From: Rhodobacter sp.
GTDB lineage: Bacteria > Pseudomonadota > Alphaproteobacteria > Rhodobacterales > Rhodobacteraceae
DNA length: 64,000 nt
Assembly (NCBI GenBank): GCA_030065095.1
Contig: JASJDP010000005.1
Span: forward strand, 1 to 64,000
Reading direction: 5' to 3'
The position numbers were made by a program, and so were the translations under genes. The notes under the pieces are model-generated. The model worked only from the letters and a program-made list of their open reading frames with translations, was not told where the DNA came from and ran no database searches. Below are positions 1 to 8,159 of this stretch, one piece after another; the first letter of the stretch is position 1; each line of letters begins with the position of its first letter.

Positions 1-169
1 CGGCAAAGTCCGAACGACCTCAATCCGATACGCGCCGCCAGCAAATCGCCTCCCCTTCGGGGCGGGTCGGCGATGGCGCGGCGGCCTTCGGCCTTGATTC
101 CGCGCCTGAAGACTGGTCGCGAACATCCGCTTCAGGCCAATTCCCGCCATGCCTCTACCCTGCCCGGCC

Positions 170-2209
170 TCAATCGTCTTGCAGGATGCTGAGGAACGCC
201 GGACCGAACCGTTCGGTGCGGCGTTCGCCCAGAACGCCGGCCAGCGTGTCCATATCGGGTGACTTCAGCGATGCGATCTTGGCCAGAAGCGATGCGGAAC
301 AGCTCAGCGGTTTACCGGTGCCAGCCTCGCCCCGCGCCAATTCCGCCTGCGCCTGAAGCAGACGGTCGTAAAGCGCGCCCTCGCTGCGGCCCGCCAGCTT
401 CATGCGGGCGGGGTGCACGGGCGCCGGTGCCTCGCCCGCGACGATCCGCAGAAAGGCCGCGCCGTAGCGGTCGAGTTTCTTGGCGCCGACGCCGTTGATC
501 CCGGCCATCTGGTCCAACGTCTCGGGCCGCCGTTCCGCCATCTCGATCAGCGTCCGGTCGGTGAAGATAACATAGGCCGGGACGCGCGCAGCCTCGGCCA
601 GCGCGCGGCGTTTCGCCTTCAGGGCCGCCAGAAGCGGTGCGTTCTCGTCGCTGACCAATGCCCGCGCCTCGGGCCGGGACCTGGCGGTCTTGACCATGTC
701 TCGGCGCAGGCCGATCGTCTCTTCGCCGCGAAGGATCGGCCGGGCGGTATCCGTCATGCGCAACGCGCCGTGCCGCGCCGGATCGGGGCGCACCAGATCG
801 CGGCCCATCATCTGCCGGAACACGGCCTGCCACTGCGGACGGTCGAGATCCCTGCCGACGCCGAAGGTCGGCAGTTCGTCATGCCGACGGCTGCGGACCT
901 TGTCGGTGTCCAAGCCCAGCAGGATGTCGGTCAGATGCCCGGCGCCGAAACTCTCGCCGGTGCGCAGGATCGCCGACAGTGCCTTGCGCACGACTTCGGT
1001 CCCGTCGAAAACCTCCGGCGGACTGTCGCACAGGTCGCAGTTCCCGCATGGCGCCGGGTCCTCGCCGAAATAGCCCAGCAGCGTCTGACGGCGGCAGCGC
1101 AGCGCCTCGGCAAGGCCCAAAAGCGCATTCAGCCGGGCGTGATCGGCGGCCTTGCGGTCGTCGGGGGCCAGGCTTTCATCGATCTGCGCCCGGCGCAGCC
1201 GGATATCGTCGGCGCCGAACAGCGTCAGTGTCTCGGCGGGGGCGCCGTCGCGCCCGGCGCGGCCGATTTCCTGATAGTAGGACTCGATGGATTTCGGCAG
1301 ATCGGCATGGGCGACCCAACGGATGTCTGGCTTGTCGATGCCCATGCCGAAGGCGACGGTTGCCGCGACGATCAACCCGTCCTCCTGTTGAAACCGGAAC
1401 TCGACCGCACGGCGGTCGTCGGGCTGCATTCCGGCATGATAGGCACAGGCGGCATGCCCCTCGTCGCGCAGGGCGGCCGCCAGCGTTTCCGTTTTGGCGC
1501 GGGTGGCGCAATAGACGATGCCGGATTGGCCGCGGCGTGCACCGGCGAAGCCGAGGATCTGTTTGCGCGGATTGTTCTTGGCGGCAAAGGCCAGGTGGAT
1601 GTTGGGCCGGTCAAAGCCGCGCAGGAAGGTGACGGGATCGGCCCCGTCGAAGAGCTTGGCAACGATCTCGGCCCGGGTCTCGGCATCGGCGGTGGCGGTA
1701 AAGGCGGCCAGCGGAACGCCCAGAGCCCGGCGCAACTCGCCGATGCGCAGATAATCGGGCCGGAAATCGTGGCCCCACTGGCTGACGCAATGCGCCTCGT
1801 CCACGGCGATCAGGCCGGTGCCGATGCGCCGCAGAAGGGACAACGTGCCGCCGGAGGCCAGACGCTCGGGCGCCATGTAGAGAAGCCGCAGGCGGTCCTC
1901 GTCCAGCGCCCGGAACACCGCATCGGTTTCCGCGTCGGTGTTGCCGGAGGTCAGTGCGCCGGCCTCGACCCCGGCCTCGCGCAGAGCACGGACCTGGTCG
2001 CGCATCAGCGCGATCAGGGGCGAGATGACGACGGTGACGCCCGAGCGGCAGAGCGCGGGAAGCTGAAAGCACAGGGACTTGCCGCCGCCGGTGGGCATGA
2101 TGGCAAGCACGTTTTCACCCCTCGTCACAGCCTCGACGATCTCGGCCTGCCCCGGACGGAAGGCATCGAACCCGAAGACGGTGGAAAGAAGCTGGGCCGC
2201 GTGGTCCAT
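170..2209 (-). CDS. recQ: ATP-dependent DNA helicase RecQ
   Basis: A 3'-5' superfamily 2 DNA helicase that unwinds recombination and stalled-fork intermediates. The 679-residue product has the expected order of domains. A motif 0 segment lies near residues 12-21, Walker A PTGGGKS at 39-45 and the DEAH box at 137-140. A four-Cys RecQ zinc motif containing CGNCDLC lies around residues 380-400. An HRDC-type domain with the INGVGAKKLDRYG segment lies around 550-585, followed by a second C-terminal helical stretch. Length is slightly above the 600-residue E. coli protein because of that tail. It starts at ATG and stands alone, reading away from the yggT-like gene. The family assignment is certain; which pathway it serves here is not visible. 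Confidence 0.97.
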   Translation of the reverse strand: MDHAAQLLSTVFGFDAFRPGQAEIVEAVTRGENVLAIMPTGGGKSLCFQLPALCRSGVTVVISPLIALMRDQVRALREAGVEAGALTSGNTDAETDAVFRALDEDRLRLLYMAPERLASGGTLSLLRRIGTGLIAVDEAHCVSQWGHDFRPDYLRIGELRRALGVPLAAFTATADAETRAEIVAKLFDGADPVTFLRGFDRPNIHLAFAAKNNPRKQILGFAGARRGQSGIVYCATRAKTETLAAALRDEGHAACAYHAGMQPDDRRAVEFRFQQEDGLIVAATVAFGMGIDKPDIRWVAHADLPKSIESYYQEIGRAGRDGAPAETLTLFGADDIRLRRAQIDESLAPDDRKAADHARLNALLGLAEALRCRRQTLLGYFGEDPAPCGNCDLCDSPPEVFDGTEVVRKALSAILRTGESFGAGHLTDILLGLDTDKVRSRRHDELPTFGVGRDLDRPQWQAVFRQMMGRDLVRPDPARHGALRMTDTARPILRGEETIGLRRDMVKTARSRPEARALVSDENAPLLAALKAKRRALAEAARVPAYVIFTDRTLIEMAERRPETLDQMAGINGVGAKKLDRYGAAFLRIVAGEAPAPVHPARMKLAGRSEGALYDRLLQAQAELARGEAGTGKPLSCSASLLAKIASLKSPDMDTLAGVLGERRTERFGPAFLSILQDD

Positions 2210-2300
2210 CTATCCTGCGATTTTTTGTCAAACTGCTCTTATTGAGGTGACCATCGCAGATGAAGATTCGGTGAACAAGCAGGGATTTCGGCCAGCGGCC

Positions 2301-2588
2301 TCAGACGAAGGCGTAGTAGTTGTTCACGAGGATGATGCGCAGCGCGTAGACCGCGATCAGGGCGACCAGCGGCGCCAGATCCAGCCCGCCCATGTCCGGC
2401 AGGAACCGCCGGATCGGGGCATATATCGGTTCCAGCAACCTGTTCAGCCCGTACCAGATCTGCGCCACCAGCGGCTGGCGCAGGTTGAGGACCTGAAAGC
2501 TGATCAGCCAGCTCATGATGATATGCACGATCATGATGAACCAGATGACATCGAGGATCAGCATCAGGATTTGAAAAAGCGAAGTCAT
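2301..2588 (-). CDS. YggT family integral membrane protein
   Basis: A 95-residue protein with two hydrophobic segments (about residues 3-28 and 70-90) separated by a short polar stretch with RLLEPIYAPIRRFLP. That segment is characteristic of the YggT family (Pfam YGGT). Family members sit in the inner membrane, and some are linked to osmotic-stress or cell-shape phenotypes, but no biochemical role is established. It is a single gene between recQ (same strand, 91 bp away) and a divergent thioesterase-like gene. Full length for the family. Confidence 0.9.
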   Translation of the reverse strand: MTSLFQILMLILDVIWFIMIVHIIMSWLISFQVLNLRQPLVAQIWYGLNRLLEPIYAPIRRFLPDMGGLDLAPLVALIAVYALRIILVNNYYAFV

Positions 2589-2722
2589 GGGCGGCCTTGT
2601 CCTTTAACGTCGGTCAGACACGTAAGCCGCCCGTCGCGCAGTGGCAAGGCGGCCCTGCCGCGACGTCACAGATTGACGTTCGCGTCAAGCGAGCCATTAT
2701 CCTGTGGCGAAAGGAGCGCGCC

Positions 2723-3265
2723 ATGTATCCCTTCGTCCGCATGATCAAGGAGTTCGTCGTGCACCGGAACGCGCCACAGCTGGCGCTGACCGATACCCAT
2801 GTGTCCCGACATGTCTGCTGGCCGTGGGACATCGACCTTTGGCTGGAACTCAATAACGGCCGGTCGCTGACGCTGTACGATCTGGGGCGCATACCGCTGG
2901 CGGGACGGGTCGGGCTGATCCGCACCCTTCGGCGCGAACGCTGGTCGTTGACGATGGCAGGCGTCTCGGTGCGCTGGCGCCACCGGGTGAGTCCCTTCGA
3001 AAGGGTCGAGATGCACAGCCGATGCGTGGGCTGGGACCACCGCTTCGTCTATCTTGAGCAATCGATGTGGAAACGCGACGGGCGCTGCGCCAGCCAGGCG
3101 CTCTATCGCTCGGCAGTGACCGACCGCAATGGCATCGTCGATCCGCAGCGGGTTATCGAAGCGCTGGGCCACGATCAACCCAGCCCGCCCCTGCCCGGCT
3201 GGGTGGGCGCCTGGATCGAGGCGGACGCCACGCGTCCCTGGCCGCCTGCGAAAGCTGCCGCCTGA
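2723..3265 (+). CDS. thioesterase-like (4HBT/Them6-type) protein
   Basis: 180 residues starting at ATG 2723, which has a good ribosome-binding site (AAAGGAG) 7-8 bases upstream. A longer in-frame version from 2597 would run through the promoter region and is less likely. The sequence has the hot-dog thioesterase-like pattern of the Them6/4HBT_2 group. A polar N-terminal segment with HVCWPWDIDLWLELNNGR is followed by a basic strand pair (GVSVRWRHRVSPFERVEM) and SRCVGWDHRFVYLEQSMW. The group is predicted to hydrolyse acyl-CoA thioesters, but the substrate is unknown. It is divergent from yggT and 68 bp ahead of the transporter gene. Confidence 0.75.
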   Translation: MYPFVRMIKEFVVHRNAPQLALTDTHVSRHVCWPWDIDLWLELNNGRSLTLYDLGRIPLAGRVGLIRTLRRERWSLTMAGVSVRWRHRVSPFERVEMHSRCVGWDHRFVYLEQSMWKRDGRCASQALYRSAVTDRNGIVDPQRVIEALGHDQPSPPLPGWVGAWIEADATRPWPPAKAAA

Positions 3266-3333
3266 GACCACAGTTCCCGGTTGCATGTCCGGCGGTTCGG
3301 CTGTCATATCCCCCTACAGGGGGATGAGACGAA

Positions 3334-4734
3334 ATGGCCGAAGCGTCGGCGCGCAAGCGCATCTGGGGCTGGATGATGTTCGACTGGGCCAGCCAGCCCT
3401 ATAACACGCTGCTTCTGACCTTCATTTTCGGCCCGTTTTTCGCCGAGATCGTCATCGACCGGCTGGTATCGGGCGGTATGGCGCAAGAGGCCGCGCGGGC
3501 CGAGGCGCAGGCGTACTGGGGATACGGGCTGACGACGGCGGGCATCCTGATTGCCGTCCTGGCCCCGATCCTTGGTGCGATCGCCGATTCCACCGGCCGC
3601 CGCATGCCCTGGATCTGGTTCTTTTCGCTGCTTTACGTGGTCGGCGCCACCGGGCTTTGGTGGGCCGACCCGGAGGCCTTCAGTATCCTGACGTTGCTGT
3701 TCTTCTTCGGCATCGGCCTGATCGGCATGGAATTCGCCACGATCTTTACCAACGCGCTGCTGCCGTCGCTTGGCGACCACAACCGCCTGGGCGCGATTTC
3801 CGGCTCCGGCTGGGCCTGGGGGTATGTCGGCGGCGTCATCGCGCTGGCGATCATGCTGCTTTTGCTGGCAGAGAACGACGCGGGCGTGACCTTTATCGGC
3901 ATCGAGCCGATTTTGGGCCTGGATGCGGCCGCGCGCGAAGGCACCCGGTCGGTCGGACCGTTCACAGCGCTGTGGTACGCGGTGTTCATGATCCCGTTCT
4001 TTCTGTGGGTGCGCGAACCACGGCACGAGGTGGTGCGTGGCGCGCCGGTCGCCACCGCGCTCCGCGATCTGGTCCACACCATCAAGGCGTTGCCGAATCA
4101 CGTCTCTATGTCGGCCTATCTGGGCTCGTCCATGTTCTACCGCGACGCGCTGAACGGCATGTACACCTTTGGCGGGATCTATGCGCTGGGCGTCCTCGAC
4201 TGGACGGTGGTCGATATCGGGGTGTTCGGCATCGTCGCGGCGATCACGGGTGCGCTGTTCGCCTGGCTCGGCGGCAAGGTCGATGAGGCGCTTGGACCCA
4301 AACCGGTGATCGTCACCTGTATCCTGATCCTGCTGGTCGTCGGCGTGATGATCGTCAGCGTCTCGCGCACCTCGGTGCTTGGCATGGCCGTGCCCGAGGG
4401 CTCGGCGCTGCCTGACATCGCCTTTTACGTCTGCGGCGCGGTGATCGGGGCGGCCGGCGGCGCCCTGCAATCGGCGAGCCGGACGATGATGGTCCGGCAG
4501 GCCAATGCCGAGCGGATGACCGAAGCTTTCGGGCTTTATGCGCTGGCCGGAAAGGCAACCACGTTCATCGCCCCGGCGGCCATTGCAATCGCCACCGACA
4601 TGACCGGCAACCAAAGACTTGGCATTACCCCGTTGATAGGGCTTTTTTTCATCGGGTTGATTTTGCTAATCTGGGTAAAACCGGACGGAGAAAGAGACGT
4701 TTCATGGTCCGCGTCCTCACAGCCCTCGGCCTGA
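3334..4734 (+). CDS. MFS transporter, UMF1/Atg22-like
   Basis: A 466-residue integral membrane protein with about 12 hydrophobic segments. The N-terminus carries WGWMMFDWASQPYNTLLLTF, the signature region of the UMF1 (Atg22-like, BtlA) branch of the major facilitator superfamily. The fungal member Atg22 effluxes amino acids from vacuoles; bacterial substrates are not known. The 3' end overlaps mepA by 31 bp, so the two genes are probably cotranscribed. Family confident, substrate unknown. Confidence 0.9.
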   Translation: MAEASARKRIWGWMMFDWASQPYNTLLLTFIFGPFFAEIVIDRLVSGGMAQEAARAEAQAYWGYGLTTAGILIAVLAPILGAIADSTGRRMPWIWFFSLLYVVGATGLWWADPEAFSILTLLFFFGIGLIGMEFATIFTNALLPSLGDHNRLGAISGSGWAWGYVGGVIALAIMLLLLAENDAGVTFIGIEPILGLDAAAREGTRSVGPFTALWYAVFMIPFFLWVREPRHEVVRGAPVATALRDLVHTIKALPNHVSMSAYLGSSMFYRDALNGMYTFGGIYALGVLDWTVVDIGVFGIVAAITGALFAWLGGKVDEALGPKPVIVTCILILLVVGVMIVSVSRTSVLGMAVPEGSALPDIAFYVCGAVIGAAGGALQSASRTMMVRQANAERMTEAFGLYALAGKATTFIAPAAIAIATDMTGNQRLGITPLIGLFFIGLILLIWVKPDGERDVSWSASSQPSA

Positions 4735-5654
4735 TCACCCTGCTGGCGACCTGCGGCGGTACGCCTCAACGTTCCACGTCCGTCGCGCCGCCGCCTGCGG
4801 CGCCGATCGAACCCGCCGGGCGGTTGCTGGTGGCGCAATCGAACATCGACCCCACGGCGCTCGCCAAAACCCTGTTCGGTGCCAAGCGCGATGGCTCTCC
4901 ACAAAGCCCTGCGCCATTCGGTGGTTACGCCAAAGGATGTTTGGCCGGCGGCGTCCAACTGCCCGAAACCGGCCCGACCTGGCAGGCGATGCGGCTATCC
5001 CGGAACCGCAATTGGGGCCACCCCGAGACCATTGCCTACATCAAAAGGCTTTCTGCCAAGGCAGCGTCGCAGCCCGGGTGGAACGGTCTCTATATCGGTG
5101 ACATCAGCCAACCCCGCGGCGGGCCGATGCTGACGGGGCACCGCAGCCATCAGATCGGCCTGGACATCGACATCTGGATGCGTCCGGCTGCAAATCTGGG
5201 CCTGAGCCGGGCGGATCGCGAAAACATCTCGTCGATTTCCCTGCGCCGATCCAAGGGCGCGTTCACCAACGACAACTGGACCCGCGCGCATCACGAAATC
5301 CTCAAGGCTGCGGCGAGCGATCCGGCGGTGGCGCGGATTTTCGTCTTCCCGGGGGCCAAGGTGAAGATGTGCAACGACGAAACCGGCGACCGCGCCTGGC
5401 TGCGCAAGATCCGTCCATGGTGGGGGCATCACTACCATTTCCACGTCCGCCTGAGCTGTCCCAAGGGTACTGCCGGCTGCCGCAATCAGGACCCGCCGCC
5501 GCCCGGTGATGGCTGCGCCGACGCTGAACAGTGGGTGCGGAACATCCTGAACCCGCCGCCGCCGGATCCGAACGCGCCGCCACCCAAGCCACGCCGGGAA
5601 TACGTGCTGGCCGATCTCCCCAAGCAATGCGTGCAAGTCTTGTCCTCGCGCTGA
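4704..5654 (+). CDS. mepA: penicillin-insensitive murein endopeptidase MepA
   Basis: A zinc metallopeptidase of family M74 that cleaves the cross-links between peptidoglycan stem peptides in the periplasm. The 316-residue product begins with a signal peptide ending LLATC near residue 17. This looks like a lipoprotein signal, although Thr before the Cys is unusual. The zinc ligands typical of the family are visible: H146 and H149 followed by D154/D156 in [13 protein letters not shown], and HYHFH around residues 243-247. A proline-rich tail follows residue 290. The start overlaps the transporter gene by 31 bp and the end overlaps the phytase-like gene by 28 bp, suggesting one operon. Confidence 0.95.
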   Translation: MVRVLTALGLITLLATCGGTPQRSTSVAPPPAAPIEPAGRLLVAQSNIDPTALAKTLFGAKRDGSPQSPAPFGGYAKGCLAGGVQLPETGPTWQAMRLSRNRNWGHPETIAYIKRLSAKAASQPGWNGLYIGDISQPRGGPMLTGHRSHQIGLDIDIWMRPAANLGLSRADRENISSISLRRSKGAFTNDNWTRAHHEILKAAASDPAVARIFVFPGAKVKMCNDETGDRAWLRKIRPWWGHHYHFHVRLSCPKGTAGCRNQDPPPPGDGCADAEQWVRNILNPPPPDPNAPPPKPRREYVLADLPKQCVQVLSSR

Positions 5655-6520
5655 TCGGCGCGGCATTTGCGGGATTGGGCTTGAGCGGTCTGGCCGGGCC
5701 AACGAGCGATGCAGAGTATCTGGGAACCTATAACTGGTCGCGGCCCGGAAGCAGGTTCGGCGGGTTTTCCGGGCTTGAGCTGGATGCCAGCGGCGGCAGG
5801 TTTCTGGCCGTCAACGACAGGGGCTGGATTGTCGAAGGCCGGCTGGTCCGCACCGGCGGCGTTGTTTCGGAGGTCGAGGCGGGGCCTCTGCGACGGCTGA
5901 AGAACACCGACGGAGGCGAGCTGGGGCGCTATGAGGGCGACAGCGAGGGGTTGGCATTGCGCGACGACGGGCGGTTCTATGTCTCGTTCGAGGCCGTGCA
6001 TCGCGTCTGGAGCTACCGCAATGCGGCGTCCAAGGGCGCCTGGCTGCCGCGGCATCCCGCCTTCGACGACATGCAGAACAACTCGTCGCTGGAGGCCCTG
6101 GCGATTGCCCCTGACGGGGCGCTTTATACCCTGCCGGAACGGTCCGGAAAGATGAGCCGGCCGTTTCCGGTCTTCCGCTACAAGGGCGGCGCGTGGACCC
6201 AGCCGTTCGGCATTCCGCGCCGGGGCGAGTTTCTGCCCGTTGGCGCCGACTTCGGGCCGGATGGCCGCTATTATCTGCTCGAACGGCACTTGTCCGGCAT
6301 TTTCGGCTTTCGAAGCCGTGTGCGCAGTTTCCGGATCGACGGTGATCGTATCACGGACGAAAAGGTGGTTCTGCAGACCGCCACCGGTACGCACGACAAC
6401 CTCGAAGGAATCGCCGTGTGGCGTGACGGTGCCGGCGATATCCGCCTGACCATGATCTCGGACGACAACTTCCGCGCCTTCCAGAGGACTGAGTTCGTGG
6501 AATACAGGCTTACGGATTAG
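5627..6520 (+). CDS. secreted phytase-like esterase domain protein
   Basis: 297 residues from ATG 5627, a start chosen because it opens directly into a signal peptide ([16 protein letters not shown]); longer in-frame starts would add proline- and alanine-rich sequence read from mepA. The mature part matches the phytase-like esterase domain (Pfam Phytase-like). Repeated beta-propeller-type strands such as [21 protein letters not shown] and [17 protein letters not shown], and the acidic [12 protein letters not shown] segment, are typical. Members are predicted periplasmic phosphoesterases, but activity has rarely been shown. It overlaps mepA by 28 bp. Confidence 0.8.
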   Translation: MRASLVLALIGAAFAGLGLSGLAGPTSDAEYLGTYNWSRPGSRFGGFSGLELDASGGRFLAVNDRGWIVEGRLVRTGGVVSEVEAGPLRRLKNTDGGELGRYEGDSEGLALRDDGRFYVSFEAVHRVWSYRNAASKGAWLPRHPAFDDMQNNSSLEALAIAPDGALYTLPERSGKMSRPFPVFRYKGGAWTQPFGIPRRGEFLPVGADFGPDGRYYLLERHLSGIFGFRSRVRSFRIDGDRITDEKVVLQTATGTHDNLEGIAVWRDGAGDIRLTMISDDNFRAFQRTEFVEYRLTD

Positions 6521-6609
6521 CTTGCATCGCGCGGGCCCGGGCGCTATCAGCCCACGTCCCGCAAACGGGACCAAGTCTCCGCAACCTTGCCAAAACGGAT
6601 ATACGACCC

Positions 6610-7230
6610 ATGTCGCGTCTTCTTCCCGGTATCCTTGCCATGGCGGCCATCGTCGTGGCTTCGAACGTTCTGGTGCAGTTCCTGTTCGGTCAGTGGCTGA
6701 CCTGGGGCGCCTTCACCTATCCGCTGGCCTTTCTGGTCACCGATGTCATGAACCGCGTATACGGCCCGGGCGTTGCCCGGCGCGTCGTCCTTGCCGGTTT
6801 CCTGACCGGCGTGATCTGCTCGGTCATCGGCACCCAGATCGTGGGAGAGTTCGGCCCGCTGGTTACCTGGCGCATCGCGCTCGGCTCTGGCGTTGCGTTT
6901 CTGACCGCGCAGCTTTTGGACGTCGCCATCTTCGACCGGCTGCGGCGGCAGGCCTGGTGGCAGGCGCCGCTGGCCTCCACCCTGATCGGGTCCAGCGTCG
7001 ACACGGCCCTCTTCTTTACAATTGCCTTTTCGGCCGCGCTGACGGTCCTGGAGCCGGCCAATGACGTCGGATGGGCGGCCGAGATGTTGCCGATGCTGGG
7101 GATCGGACCCGTGGCGCCGCTCTGGGTGTCGCTGGCGGTCGCCGATTGGGGTGTCAAGCTCGCCATCGCTTTGGTCGCCTTGGTGCCGTTTCGCCTAATC
7201 GTGACGCAAATGATGGCACGGGTTGCGTAA
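6610..7230 (+). CDS. YhhQ/VUT family queuosine precursor transporter
   Basis: A 206-residue membrane protein with about six hydrophobic segments and the hallmark FTYPLAFLVTDVMNRVYG near residues 36-53. It also has the GTQIVGEFGPL and STLIGSSVDTALFF segments of the YhhQ (vitamin uptake transporter, VUT) family. E. coli YhhQ imports the queuosine precursors preQ0 and preQ1, so the same role is inferred here. The gene stands alone. A short GC hairpin precedes it at 6556-6571, but no riboswitch could be recognised. Confidence 0.85.
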   Translation: MSRLLPGILAMAAIVVASNVLVQFLFGQWLTWGAFTYPLAFLVTDVMNRVYGPGVARRVVLAGFLTGVICSVIGTQIVGEFGPLVTWRIALGSGVAFLTAQLLDVAIFDRLRRQAWWQAPLASTLIGSSVDTALFFTIAFSAALTVLEPANDVGWAAEMLPMLGIGPVAPLWVSLAVADWGVKLAIALVALVPFRLIVTQMMARVA

Positions 7231-7236
7231 AAGGTT

Positions 7237-7265
7237 TTGACAAACACAAAATCTGTGCCAACCTG
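7237..7265 (+). promoter_or_regulatory. putative sigma-70 promoter upstream of the small ORF
   Basis: A perfect TTGACA at 7237-7242 is followed after 17 bases by AACCTG at 7260-7265, a weak -10 element of the kind common in alphaproteobacteria. It would start transcription near 7272, just before the small ORF. It begins 7 bp after the stop of the transporter gene. No other evidence. Confidence 0.45.
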
Positions 7266-7299
7266 AACGCAACAGCAACCAGCGAAAGGAGGTGATCCA

Positions 7300-7356
7300 G
7301 TGTCGAGAGGGATATTGGAGAAAGGTATCGGAACAGTCGGAGGTTTGACCGCCTGA
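7300..7356 (+). CDS. 18-residue small ORF with an extreme Shine-Dalgarno sequence
   Basis: GTG start at 7300, 7 bases after AGGAGG, and TGA at 7354-7356. The peptide is MSRGILEKGIGTVGGLTA, with no signal or membrane character. The ribosome-binding site is complementary to the 16S rRNA 3' end for about 16 bases, far beyond the normal 5-7. The ORF is followed 74 bp later by an intrinsic terminator and then by arfB. It could be a leader peptide, a ribosome-titrating element or a real micropeptide. Coding status is inferred only from the ribosome-binding site and the clean reading frame. Confidence 0.45.
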   Translation: MSRGILEKGIGTVGGLTA

Positions 7357-7430
7357 GGGCAGACCCAAGGGCAGAAGTCCCTTCCGATTGGACGGTTGTT
7401 CTAACCGGACCATCTCCGAAAGAACTCGAA

Positions 7431-7457
7431 GGGCCGCTCCACCGGAGCGGCCCTTTT
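7431..7457 (+). terminator. Rho-independent terminator between the small ORF and arfB
   Basis: A perfect 10-bp stem, GGGCCGCTCC paired with GGAGCGGCCC, around a 3-base loop and followed by TTTT. It lies 53 bp before the arfB start. It would end the small-ORF transcript or attenuate read-through into arfB. Confidence 0.8.
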
Positions 7458-7510
7458 GGCTATCGAACCGCGATCCGGTCAGCAGAGGAATCGTTTGTGG
7501 ATCCGCATCA

Positions 7511-7933
7511 ATGCTGCATGTAACCGACACCATCACGATCGAAGACTGGGAGTTGACGGAACAGTTCGTCCGGGCGTCCGGCCCCGGCGGGCAGAATGTC
7601 AACAAGGTCTCCACGGCGGTCGAGCTGCGGTTCGAGGCCGCCCGGTCGCCCAACCTGCCCGCGCAGATCAAAGCGCGGCTGCGCCGCCTGGCCGGACGGC
7701 GCTGGACCAACGAAGGTGCGGTGGTGATTCAGGTGGACGAGACCCGCAGCCAGTCTCGCAACCGTGACATTGCCCGGCAGCGTCTGGCCGATCTGATCCG
7801 CAAGGCGACCATCGCGCCCAAGCGCCGGATTGCCACGCGCCCGACGCTGGCCTCGAAAAAGCGGCGTTTGACGGCAAAGAAACATCGCGGTCAGGTCAAG
7901 TCGCTGCGCGGGTCCGTGGAGCCGGAGGACTAG
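7511..7933 (+). CDS. arfB: alternative ribosome-rescue factor ArfB (peptidyl-tRNA hydrolase)
   Basis: A 140-residue release-factor-like hydrolase that frees peptides from ribosomes stalled at mRNA ends lacking a stop codon. The catalytic GGQ is at residues 26-28 in the context SGPGGQNVNKV. The C-terminus (about residues 105-140) is rich in Lys and Arg, as needed to enter the empty mRNA channel. ATG 7511 is chosen because it gives the canonical family N-terminus (MLHVTDTITIEDWEL). An upstream in-frame start at 7388 would run through the terminator. The preceding small ORF with a super Shine-Dalgarno may be functionally related, which is inference. Confidence 0.95.
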   Translation: MLHVTDTITIEDWELTEQFVRASGPGGQNVNKVSTAVELRFEAARSPNLPAQIKARLRRLAGRRWTNEGAVVIQVDETRSQSRNRDIARQRLADLIRKATIAPKRRIATRPTLASKKRRLTAKKHRGQVKSLRGSVEPED

Positions 7934-8159
7934 GCGTATGCGTTGTGGGTGAATCGCATGGAGGGTTTGGCGTTGCGCGGTCGTTGCCACCGGGTCCCCG
8001 GTGCCGTTTGTCACTTGGCCGCGATACGCTGCTTTGGGTGGGAACCGGTCGCATGCGTTTCCGTCGAAGCCTACCCTGATACAGCCACCCTTTGAGACGG
8101 CTGGCCTAGGGCCGCTGGCGGCGCTAGAGAATGCGCAGCCCGACGAAAGGACCGTGCCG

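Larger units (their letters stand above)
7272..7457 (+). ncRNA. putative structured leader / small RNA with SD mimicry
   Basis: A candidate transcript of about 185 nt bounded by a promoter-like sequence and an intrinsic terminator. It contains GAAAGGAGGTGATCCAG (7284-7300), which matches the reverse complement of the bacterial 16S rRNA 3' tail over its whole length. It also holds an 18-codon ORF, a small hairpin AAGGG/CCCTT (7367-7371 with 7379-7383), and GGACCATCTCC at 7407-7417. The last element can pair with the Shine-Dalgarno GGAGGTGATCC (7288-7298) at 10 of 11 positions, counting one G-U pair. This suggests that translation could be switched by alternative pairing. No known RNA family was recognised; function is inference. 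Confidence 0.4.

Noticed and set aside
413-2245. Long open frame on the strand opposite recQ
   Set aside because: An antisense shadow of a high-GC gene. recQ is complete with all motifs, and the opposite frame has no recognisable domain. The same applies to the long frames opposite the EF-G-like gene, gyrB, flagellin and flhA.
6556-6571. Hairpin before the YhhQ-type transporter as a possible preQ1 riboswitch
   Set aside because: Only a simple GTCCCG/CGGGAC stem; the A-rich tail and pseudoknot of preQ1 riboswitches are absent.
7393-7406. GGTT-loop-AACC element resembling a tRNA T arm
   Set aside because: No acceptor, D or anticodon arms can be formed around it, and the loop lacks TTCGA.
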